Virus record (IMG/VR): IMGVR_UViG_3300043256_000348
Location: 28,948 to 92,947 of that record
From: a virus
DNA length: 64,000 nt
Reading direction: 5' to 3' (one strand)
Below the pieces are notes generated by a model. That model ran no database searches, was not told where the DNA came from, and saw only the letters and a list, made by a program, of their open reading frames with translations. Below, in pieces: positions 56,656 to 64,000 of the stretch (its first letter is position 1; every line of letters starts with the position of its first letter). The translations under genes and the position numbers were made by a program.

Positions 56656-57933
56656 ATGAAACGTCTAGTTCAAGTCTTGTCCACCATTTTACTGCTGTGC
56701 ACCTGCATGGCACCGGGGCCAATATACGTCTGCCCAGGTGATGACCTCCAGGCTGCGGTTGATGAGGCCGAGTCGCATGGATACTACGCCCCGGAGGTTG
56801 TAGTAAGGACGGGACGGCACAGGATCAGCTCTCCGCTTTTGATTGGCTGGGAAAACGGCAAGCCGCAGGGGAATAATGGCTGCATGATAAGGGGCGAGGG
56901 ACGGGCTGTTATCAGTTGGTCGGGGCCAGCACCAGCCAAACAGGAGTATCTGATACGGCACGAAGTAAATTCGAATGGGTTAATAATGGGAATCGAGAAC
57001 CTGGAGCTGATGGGCATGGGGAAAGTCGGTGGGCTGCTGATTGACTCTCAACGAGGTATTAACGTGCGTGATCTGCTGATTTGGGAAGCTTCGGGAGTCG
57101 GCCTTGATTCTATTGATTGTTATTTTGGGAGATTTAAACGGGTCATGATTCAGGCTGGCACAGGCACGGCAATCCGGGCAATTCGGACTAACGCGGCCTC
57201 GTTTCGCGACATTGCTATTAGTTGGTACAGTAGCGACGGCGGAACTCTTGTCGACATTAACGGTTCAGTCACGCGCATTGAGCAATGGAATATCGAGGAC
57301 AACGCCGGCTATGATGATTTGGTGCGATTGAGTGGCGGGAACATCGTCGCCACTCAATTGAGGTTCGAGGCCAAGAAGAAGTCGTCTGCTCACCGCAAGC
57401 AAGCTAAGACGTATATCAACGTGGATGGCTGCAATGGCGCGGTAATTGAAAACGTGCAGGCCTCTTCAGTGCCTTACCCATGCCGAATGAAATGGTGTAA
57501 GGCAGAAGGGCGAATCGTCACGTTGAGGGCGGAGTTCGAGGACAGACTATTGGTGGGCGATGTGGTCCGAGTCAAAGGCCCTGGCGACTATCTGGGTGGT
57601 GAATATCGCATCGTACAGATTGACGACGACGTGAATCAGATCGAGTTAGACCGGCAACCTGATCCTGGCGTAGGGCTTTGGGTGGAGGCTCCTGATTTGG
57701 CTGATCGGGACGCGCCAACAACGTGCATCCGATTGCGGAACAGCAAAAACGTAACGGTCAGAAACATAGCAACCCTGGGATTCCGCGAGGCGGTGGTCGA
57801 TGTTGGACCGGGGTGCAGTGGATTTCGGCATGAGAATGTCAGGGACACTTCGACGGACGAGGATCTAGACGACAAAGACTGGTTCTGGGTGCCTCATCCG
57901 GAGTTGATTCGGTACTCTACGGAGACAAACTAA
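56656..57933 (+). CDS. secreted beta-helix (pectate-lyase-like) protein
   Basis: The 425-aa protein has a lipoprotein-like signal (STILLLCTCMAPG) and repeated LIDSQRGINVRDLLIWEASG/VENVQAS-type turns of a right-handed beta-helix. Such folds occur in phage tailspikes and polysaccharide lyases. No clear catalytic residues can be picked by eye. Confidence 0.6.
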   Translation: MKRLVQVLSTILLLCTCMAPGPIYVCPGDDLQAAVDEAESHGYYAPEVVVRTGRHRISSPLLIGWENGKPQGNNGCMIRGEGRAVISWSGPAPAKQEYLIRHEVNSNGLIMGIENLELMGMGKVGGLLIDSQRGINVRDLLIWEASGVGLDSIDCYFGRFKRVMIQAGTGTAIRAIRTNAASFRDIAISWYSSDGGTLVDINGSVTRIEQWNIEDNAGYDDLVRLSGGNIVATQLRFEAKKKSSAHRKQAKTYINVDGCNGAVIENVQASSVPYPCRMKWCKAEGRIVTLRAEFEDRLLVGDVVRVKGPGDYLGGEYRIVQIDDDVNQIELDRQPDPGVGLWVEAPDLADRDAPTTCIRLRNSKNVTVRNIATLGFREAVVDVGPGCSGFRHENVRDTSTDEDLDDKDWFWVPHPELIRYSTETN

Positions 57934-59522
57934 TGCGACGTATTATGCTGACCGTGCTGCTCTCTTTGTGGTGCTTCGTCTGCATGGCAGCGAACATCAC
58001 CTGGGAGGGCGATGATTCCGCAGACTGGAACACCGGTACCAACTGGGCTGGCGATGCCAAACCCGGCGGCAGTGATGTTGCAGTGTTCGATGGTGCGACG
58101 GCGAGCACCAACTGCCTGCTGGACAGCGACGAGAGTATCGCGGGCATAAGCGTCGAGGCTGACTATGAAGGTACGATTGATCTCGGCGATACCACGCAGA
58201 CGCTTACGATAGGTTCTAGTGGGGCAGTGATTGCCGGTCATGCAAACAGCACATTCGACTTGGGCGACTCCACGGTTGCGGTCGCGGGCGGTCAATGGAC
58301 TACAGTAAACCATGCTGGGACGTGGACCCGTGACACTTCGACCGTGACGTTCAGCGGCACTAGCACAATCGACACGGGGGTCACCAATAACTTTCAGCAC
58401 CTTTCGGTCACCGGCGGGACGGCGACTTCAACGAACAGTACCGAGACGAATGGCACAGTGACGCTCGACGGCACGCTGCTTGTTGATAGCGACAAGCTGT
58501 TCTTCGTAAGTGGGGTAAGCACTTTGATAATTAACGCTGCCGGCCGGCTGGGCGGCGATGGTATGCTTATTCTCCCTTTCCTCGCAAGCGGCGAAGGCAT
58601 AACGACGTTCCACGGTGATGGCACATTCGACATCGCAATGTGCAGGATACAGAACCCAAGTCCCGGTGCCGTTTTGGCGCCCGGCGATTATCAGTCTGCC
58701 GTTAAGATCGATTCAACCGGGGCAAGCGCTAGGGTCCTGGAACTCTCTTCTGCCGGTGTGTATCAGTTTGCTTCGCTGGAGCTTGAGACGACAGGCGCCG
58801 GTACGCTCACCTTAGCTAACGATGTCAACGGCCCTACCAGCATCACCGTCAACGGGAACTTGGTTTTCGACAAGGACTCGACGGGAGAGATCATAGTCGA
58901 TGGTTCCGGCAAGGGAACGAACTGGGTCATCACCGGCGACGTGGTGGATGAGGGAGCGGCTACTTGGACGAAAGGTACAGGCACGATCACCGCTTCTGGC
59001 GGCGGCGCGCAGAACTGGGACTGGGGTAACGTCACGGGTACGCTGGAGGGCATTGTTGTCAACTCGTCCGGCGGCACCCTCACGCTGGCCGACGACTTTA
59101 CGTGCGAGTCTTGGACTCATTCGGATGGCACGGTCGACTACAACAGCAAGACCCTGACCACCACGGGTGCGTTCACACTCTCTGCTGGCGCCGATGGGCT
59201 GGCTGCCAATCTGCCGAATGCCGAATTTCTAGTCGGCGGTGCGTTTTCTGCCACGGGGACGGATGCCGGAAACAAGCTTGACATGGCTGCGGCGAGTGGC
59301 TGGACGTTGACGGTGACTGGCACCGGCAGCGCGAGCTTCGTGGACGCGGCGTATTCGGATGCGTCTGCCGGATCGGCGATCTGGGCAATAGACTCGACCG
59401 ACTCCGGGAACAATCAGAAGTGGAACTTCCCTGCCGGCAACAACCCGAACGCGGTCAAGGTGGACATGCGACGCAAGAGGCCCGGACCCCGATTCGTGAG
59501 CCCCCTTGGAATGGGCCTCTGA
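57933..59522 (+). CDS. secreted repeat-rich adhesin-like protein
   Basis: A signal peptide (MLTVLLSLWCFVCMAA) is followed by ITWEGDDSADWNTGTNWAGD, a motif common at the start of planctomycete and other secreted beta-helix proteins. A long G/T/S/D-rich beta-solenoid region follows. It starts at TAATG. Possibly a virion fibre acquired from a host-type exoprotein. Confidence 0.55.
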   Translation: MRRIMLTVLLSLWCFVCMAANITWEGDDSADWNTGTNWAGDAKPGGSDVAVFDGATASTNCLLDSDESIAGISVEADYEGTIDLGDTTQTLTIGSSGAVIAGHANSTFDLGDSTVAVAGGQWTTVNHAGTWTRDTSTVTFSGTSTIDTGVTNNFQHLSVTGGTATSTNSTETNGTVTLDGTLLVDSDKLFFVSGVSTLIINAAGRLGGDGMLILPFLASGEGITTFHGDGTFDIAMCRIQNPSPGAVLAPGDYQSAVKIDSTGASARVLELSSAGVYQFASLELETTGAGTLTLANDVNGPTSITVNGNLVFDKDSTGEIIVDGSGKGTNWVITGDVVDEGAATWTKGTGTITASGGGAQNWDWGNVTGTLEGIVVNSSGGTLTLADDFTCESWTHSDGTVDYNSKTLTTTGAFTLSAGADGLAANLPNAEFLVGGAFSATGTDAGNKLDMAAASGWTLTVTGTGSASFVDAAYSDASAGSAIWAIDSTDSGNNQKWNFPAGNNPNAVKVDMRRKRPGPRFVSPLGMGL

Positions 59523-59560
59523 GGAAACCCCATGGCGATTATGGCCCGGGTGAATACTGG

Positions 59561-59659
59561 TTGCAGTTGACAGCCGCTCGAAAGCAAGTGGCTGAGGGGC
59601 TGGAGAAATTGCAGGAGCAGCTTGATGCCAATAGCAACGTCCTACCAACCGTTTATTGA
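59561..59659 (+). CDS. small protein with TTG start (uncertain)
   Basis: Within a gap between larger genes, the frame LQLTAARKQVAEGLEKL..QL is helical and protein-like and opens upstream through GEYW. Only a TTG start is possible; an ATG at 59532 is in another frame. A frameshifted remnant is also possible. Confidence 0.25.
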   Translation: MQLTAARKQVAEGLEKLQEQLDANSNVLPTVY

Positions 59660-61100
59660 GCCCCAAAAGTCGGCCTTCGGTGAAGCCGAGGTTGCCGAGC
59701 CTACGCCGGTTGTACAGCTTCAGTTCCCGTACAACATCAACACCAGGCTGGTCAACACCAACGCCAACGGGGGCTCCGTGACGTTCTCCGCCAACAAGGC
59801 GAGGATCTCGACAGGCTCCGGGACGAACCAGTCGGCGCAGCTCCTGTCGCGGCGGGAGGTCAAGTACAATCCCGGGCAGGGAGCCCTCATCCGCTTCACG
59901 GCTGTCTTCACTGCCGGGGCCGCGAATTCCACGCAGTACGCGGGCATCGGGGACGCGGCGGACGGGTTATTCTTCGGATATAACGGGACCGCCTTCGGGG
60001 TGATGAGACGGCAGGGCGGGTCGGTCGAGATCCAGACGCTCACCATCACCACGGCGTCTTCGACTTCCGAGGACATAACGATCACACTGAACGGAAACGC
60101 CAAGGCCGATGTGACTGTGACGGACAGCGGAGTGAAGGAGACGACGGCCAGGGAGATAGCAGTCGAGGATTATTCGGCCGTAGGTGGCGGATGGAATGCT
60201 GAGGCCGTGGGGGATACGGTCATATTCATCTCATTTGGTTCTGGGGACAAGGCGGGTGCCTTTACCCTGTCAGCGCCGGGCACGGCTGTCGGAGCCTTCG
60301 CGGAAACCGTTGCCGGGGTCTCCCCAACGGAGACTGTGGTCGCTCAGACGAGTTGGAGCGAGGACAAGGCGGCCGGGGCGGAGACGCTGCCGAGCCTGAC
60401 GTTCACCAACGGCAACGTATTTCAGATCCGCTACCAGTGGCTGGGATTCGGGGCCATAGAGTTCTCCATCGAGAACCCCTCGACGGGGAGGTTCGTCCTG
60501 GTCCACAGGATAGAATACGCCAACTCCGCTACTATACCGTCCATTGACAATCCTACGCTTCCCCTGTGCGTTTTCGCGGGGAACACGTCCAACGCGAGCG
60601 ACATCGTGGTGGAGACCTCCTCCATGGCAGGATTCGTGGAGGGCAAGGACGTGGACCTGGGATTCCTCAATTCCGCGGAGGGTGGCATCACGAACCTGGG
60701 GAACACCGAGCTTCCGATATTGAGCATACGCAACAAGCGGGTGTTCCAGGGAAAACTCAACAGGGCGAGGATCGCACCTCTCTTCGTTGCCTTGGCCACG
60801 CTGTCAACGAAGCCTGTTATTTTCAGAGTCCGAGTAGACACCGCATTGACGGGCTCCCCGTCGTTCTCGGACGTGGCCGCGAGTACGTCCATGGTGGCCA
60901 CCGACACCTCTGCGTCAGGCGTGTCGGGCGGGAATGTGATACTCACCACGGTCCTGGGCAAGGAGAACGCAGAGATCGTCGATCTCACCTCCTTGCGGGC
61001 GAGGCTTCTCCCTGGGGAACTTTTCACCGTGACGGGCCAGGCCGCCAGCGGCACGAACCAGGAAGTCAACGTTTCGCTTACGTGGGACGAGTTGTTATAA
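59625..61100 (+). CDS. virion structural protein, 491 aa
   Basis: A beta-rich protein with SRREVKYNPGQGALIRFTAVF, GLFFGYNGTAFGVMRRQGG and ITITLNGNA blocks that recur in large phage structural proteins. The later half is Ig-like and ends in VNVSLTWDELL. Ribosome-binding GGAGCAG. Probable tail or fibre. Confidence 0.5.
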   Translation: MPIATSYQPFIEPQKSAFGEAEVAEPTPVVQLQFPYNINTRLVNTNANGGSVTFSANKARISTGSGTNQSAQLLSRREVKYNPGQGALIRFTAVFTAGAANSTQYAGIGDAADGLFFGYNGTAFGVMRRQGGSVEIQTLTITTASSTSEDITITLNGNAKADVTVTDSGVKETTAREIAVEDYSAVGGGWNAEAVGDTVIFISFGSGDKAGAFTLSAPGTAVGAFAETVAGVSPTETVVAQTSWSEDKAAGAETLPSLTFTNGNVFQIRYQWLGFGAIEFSIENPSTGRFVLVHRIEYANSATIPSIDNPTLPLCVFAGNTSNASDIVVETSSMAGFVEGKDVDLGFLNSAEGGITNLGNTELPILSIRNKRVFQGKLNRARIAPLFVALATLSTKPVIFRVRVDTALTGSPSFSDVAASTSMVATDTSASGVSGGNVILTTVLGKENAEIVDLTSLRARLLPGELFTVTGQAASGTNQEVNVSLTWDELL

Positions 61101-61140
61101 GAGACGACGAATTGCTGGACTAGAGAACTGAACCGGACTA

Positions 61141-63690
61141 ATGGCGAACGAACTCACCTACCACAGCGCAGCGAACAGCGGCGATACGCTCTACGCCCAG
61201 CTTGAAAACACCGTGGGCCAATTGTGGAACGGCTCGGCGTTCGAGGCTCCCGTGTCTGGCAGTTGGACCAACTACGACATCGCCATGACCGAGCAGGCCA
61301 CCTCCACGGGCATCTTCCGGGCCAGTATGCCAGCGGCTGCGGCTGGAGGATACACGTTCGTGGTCCGCAAGCAGGCAGGGGGCAGCCCGGCGGTGGGTGA
61401 CATCGTATTGGGGAGTAGCCAGTTGTTTTATTGGGATGGGTCGGCGGTGGTGAACTTGGACAGCCGGCTGCCCGCCGCTGGAGCCGTGACAAACCTTAAC
61501 ACGCTCTACGACGGCGTGGAGGGATTCGCCCCGGCCTACGCGGGCCCGCGGGGTCCTGGCGTCTATTACAACGACGCAGCGGGGAATACGAACACGGTAG
61601 ACGGCACAGACGGCACCTTGAACAATCCCGTCAGCACCATTGCCGCTGTGAAGACGATTGCGGACAGCTTCAGTTTCGACCGCGTCTACCTAGTCAACAA
61701 TTCGTCTGCGACCCTGGGCGCTGCGATGCCGGACTATGAGTTCGTCGGCATCGGGGAGATGATGGCGAATACAATTGACCTTGGTACGCAAGACGTAGAC
61801 AACAGCCATTTTTACAATGTGTTGATTACGGGTGCCCAAGGCGGTACGGGTAGGTTCCAAGCCGAAGGCTGTGTTCTCTCCGCAATCACCGGAATGGAGA
61901 TAACTGCTTGCAGGTGTCTCCTTGCCGCTGGTACTTTGACACTGCGCAATGATTGTGCATTTGATAACTGGTGGTCTGCGGTTGCCGGCAGCGGCACACC
62001 CATTGTGGACATCAACAGTGTTGCAGACGTAAACTTGTACATGCGGCACGGTTCGGGGGGCATCCAGATCAACAACGCCGTTGCTACGACCGTTATGTCC
62101 CTTGAGACGAATGGCCAGCTCGTCGTGGATGCGTCCTGCACGGGCCTGACCGTAGTTCCGCGGGGGAATCTGTCGTGGACTGATAACGGGACAAGCACGG
62201 ATATTAAACCGGACGCAGCGATCAACCTTGCGAGCATCGCCCAGATTCAGCATGGAACAAAGGGCACAGTATGGTTCGTGGCTACAGATGGCCTTGCGGC
62301 TAACGATGGCCTCTCGCCTAGGGCGGCTAAGCTCTCGCCCAAGACGGTTATCGAGGCGGCCGGCGCAAACGACGTGGTGATCTTGGGACCAGGGACGTTT
62401 GCGTTGGGCGACAATGAGATAGCTGTGCCAGCAGGCGTGATAGTGATTGGTGCTGGGATTGATGTAACTGTAATCACTTCGACAGCTACATCTGGGGGCG
62501 GCAAGGGCGCAATCGTTGCTCCTGGCAGCAACTCATTGGTTGAGGACCTTACGATTAAAGGGATCGCTGCCGCTGGCGAATATCAATTTCCGTACGGCGC
62601 ACACGAAGGGAACGGTGATGCTGCCTTTACGGACGCAGTATTGCGACGGGTTAAGCTGAAGGCCGAAACAGATGGATACTATATTAAGCACGCGAGTGCT
62701 TGTACGGGAATTGCTGAGGACGTCATCATAGAAACCGAGTTTGATTCGGTAGTACTGCAAACAGGTGATCATGTTGTGTGGTTGATTCGACCAAAGCTGT
62801 TGGGCTTGGGGCCGAGTGCCGCTGATGCCCGGTTTGTCAATGGTATAAAGGTGCTTCAAGGTACGGTCTATGCCGTTGAACCGACGATTCATGTTTCTGG
62901 GGCCACTCTTAAGCAACAGGGAATTTACGCTTCTGGTGCCAGTTCGACCTGTATCGCGTGGAATCCATGTATCTATGTAGGAACTGAAGGGACTAATAAC
63001 TATGCACTCGCTCAAGGATCGGGTGGGACAGTGATTGTTTCTGGCGGTGAATACGACCGCAGCAAGACCAGCGGGATAATGACCGAAGTGTCGGGCCTTG
63101 ATTCAGCAATGGCCGCCAGTCCCACAGCCAACAGCCTGATGCAGCGGATCCAGGCCATCGACGTGCTGACCGAAGCAAGCGGCGGCGGGGATCTGGCGGC
63201 GAACCTGACGAACACGAATCGCCTAACGGCCGTGCGGGCAGCAGTGCTCACCGATTGGATTGATGCTGGGCGTCTTGATGCGATCCTGGATACGATCAAC
63301 ACGAACGCAGCCCGGCTTACTGCCGTTCGTGCGGCCATACTGACGGACTGGATTGACGGCGGGCGGTTGGATGCACTGCTGGACGCCGTAAAGGCCAAAA
63401 CGGATAACCTGCCATCTGCCGTAGCGAAGAACGTGGCCCTGGCGAACTTCTCATTATTGATGGTGGACAGCGACGATCACTTTTCGCCGATTACGGGATT
63501 GACCGTAACGGCCCAAATCTCCAAGGATGGCGGGGCGTTTGCGGGTGCTACCAACAGCGTGTCGGAGATAGCCAACGGCGTCTACAAGATTAGCTTCACA
63601 CAGGCGGAGATGAACGCCGACGTGTTGGTTTGGACGTTCACCGCGACGGGAGCTGACCAAAGGACAATAACAGTTCTGACGGATACTTAA
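61141..63690 (+). CDS. tail fibre / tailspike-like beta-helix protein
   Basis: The 849-aa protein starts with an about 130-aa N-terminal domain (TYHSAANSGDTLYAQLEN.., a receptor-binding-fibre-like beta sandwich). A parallel beta-helix follows (NNPVSTIAAVKTIADSF...), and then two near-copies of RLTAVRAAVLTDWIDAGRLD. A closing Ig-like domain ends it. No chaperone domain is apparent. Confidence 0.6.
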   Translation: MANELTYHSAANSGDTLYAQLENTVGQLWNGSAFEAPVSGSWTNYDIAMTEQATSTGIFRASMPAAAAGGYTFVVRKQAGGSPAVGDIVLGSSQLFYWDGSAVVNLDSRLPAAGAVTNLNTLYDGVEGFAPAYAGPRGPGVYYNDAAGNTNTVDGTDGTLNNPVSTIAAVKTIADSFSFDRVYLVNNSSATLGAAMPDYEFVGIGEMMANTIDLGTQDVDNSHFYNVLITGAQGGTGRFQAEGCVLSAITGMEITACRCLLAAGTLTLRNDCAFDNWWSAVAGSGTPIVDINSVADVNLYMRHGSGGIQINNAVATTVMSLETNGQLVVDASCTGLTVVPRGNLSWTDNGTSTDIKPDAAINLASIAQIQHGTKGTVWFVATDGLAANDGLSPRAAKLSPKTVIEAAGANDVVILGPGTFALGDNEIAVPAGVIVIGAGIDVTVITSTATSGGGKGAIVAPGSNSLVEDLTIKGIAAAGEYQFPYGAHEGNGDAAFTDAVLRRVKLKAETDGYYIKHASACTGIAEDVIIETEFDSVVLQTGDHVVWLIRPKLLGLGPSAADARFVNGIKVLQGTVYAVEPTIHVSGATLKQQGIYASGASSTCIAWNPCIYVGTEGTNNYALAQGSGGTVIVSGGEYDRSKTSGIMTEVSGLDSAMAASPTANSLMQRIQAIDVLTEASGGGDLAANLTNTNRLTAVRAAVLTDWIDAGRLDAILDTINTNAARLTAVRAAILTDWIDGGRLDALLDAVKAKTDNLPSAVAKNVALANFSLLMVDSDDHFSPITGLTVTAQISKDGGAFAGATNSVSEIANGVYKISFTQAEMNADVLVWTFTATGADQRTITVLTDT

Positions 63691-63693
63691 TCG

Positions 63694-63990
63694 ATGCTCT
63701 TCGACTGGACGACAAACGTATTCGATGTGATCGGGGCCGACGTGATAGTCGGGCTATCTGGCGAGGCGCCGACAACGGCCGTGCCGAAGTTCCCCGGCGA
63801 CACAGACTGGAGTCAGGCGGGGATCGGTAAGGCAGAAGTAGCTGCGAAGTTGGACGAGCCGGGCGGTAGCAACTGGAGTCAGGCGGGGGTCGGCAACGTG
63901 GCGGTAGCCGCGAAGTCAGGCGAGCCGGGCGAGAGCGAGTGGAGCCAAGCGGGCGTGGGGGCGGTGAGCGTGGCAGCGAGGGAATCTTGA
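63694..63990 (+). CDS. short repeat protein, 98 aa
   Basis: Three near-copies of (D/E)PGxxxWSQAGVGxVxVAAK make up most of it, and the copies are visible in the DNA too. The spacing suggests a trimeric fibre or oligomer. Adjacent to the tail-fibre gene. Confidence 0.5.
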   Translation: MLFDWTTNVFDVIGADVIVGLSGEAPTTAVPKFPGDTDWSQAGIGKAEVAAKLDEPGGSNWSQAGVGNVAVAAKSGEPGESEWSQAGVGAVSVAARES

Positions 63991-63991
63991 A

Positions 63992-64000
63992 ATGAGTTTC
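63992..64000 (+). CDS. start of next gene, truncated by window edge
   Basis: An ATG one nt after the preceding TGA starts MSF before the end of the window. Nothing more can be said. Confidence 0.3.

Noticed and set aside
1-64000. CRISPR arrays or insertion sequences
   Set aside because: I saw no regularly spaced repeats and no transposase genes; repeats found are leader cassettes, structured elements and relics.

Overview
This window is a GC-rich stretch of a tailed double-stranded DNA phage (or prophage). It carries a RecT-type recombination module, a ThyX thymidylate synthase, a cytosine DNA methyltransferase, and then in order small and large terminase, a portal/Mu-F-like protein, a prohead protease fused to an AAA+ ATPase, an HK97-type major capsid protein and beta-helix or fibre-like virion proteins. 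No tape measure, tail tube or integrase was recognised, so the genome continues outside the window. Several products have export signals (Sec, lipoprotein-like, one twin-arginine type), and one secreted protein starts like the large extracellular proteins of Planctomycetota. That host is only an inference.

Layout. 1-8.5 kb (+): a glycosylation/modification island with a truncated glycosyltransferase, a SAM methyltransferase, a B12/radical-SAM enzyme and three CgeB-like glycosyltransferases, with small unknown genes between them. 8.5-16.6 kb (-): a leftward early operon encoding a ParB-like protein, an SF2 helicase, small proteins, a GIY-YIG-like protein, a tRNA-Gly-like gene, a Mom-like DNA-modification protein, an exonuclease-VIII-like nuclease, RecT and zinc proteins. 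16.8-23.2 kb (+): RusA, then exported or membrane proteins, including a metalloprotease with a cysteine-switch motif, a thioredoxin-like protein and a DUF2585 membrane protein, ending in an excisionase-like HTH protein. 23.3-32.2 kb (+): a tightly packed small-gene region built around a Ycf46-like AAA+ protein whose Walker B precedes Walker A, a DUF3150-like protein, a DUF1257/Ycf35-like protein and a DUF2997-like protein.

32.2-35.4 kb: an unusual segment poor in protein genes. It has a promoter-to-terminator unit with no convincing gene and at least four related structured elements (outer stem CACGGCGG/CCGCCGTG followed by a T-run). Three of these sit immediately upstream of tiny genes, like transcription attenuators. 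35.5-38.5 kb: ThyX and a chain of small genes separated by near-identical ribosome-binding cassettes. 38.5-40.7 kb: a cytosine methyltransferase, an HNH endonuclease and an orphan HigA-type gene, surrounded by sequence relics of a second and third copy of the methyltransferase.

40.7-64 kb (+): the late region. A promoter precedes the terminase genes, followed by a free-standing ClpC N-domain protein, a portal-MuF fusion, a protease-AAA+ fusion, the capsid, a strong terminator, another glycosyltransferase, a holin-like coiled-coil/TM protein, beta-helix proteins and fibre-like repeats. A tRNA-Met-like element and a strong terminator lie just before the protease gene. Genes overlap heavily (ATGA, GTGA and TGATG junctions), which suggests translational coupling throughout. 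Function calls rest on motifs read by eye; no database search was run.
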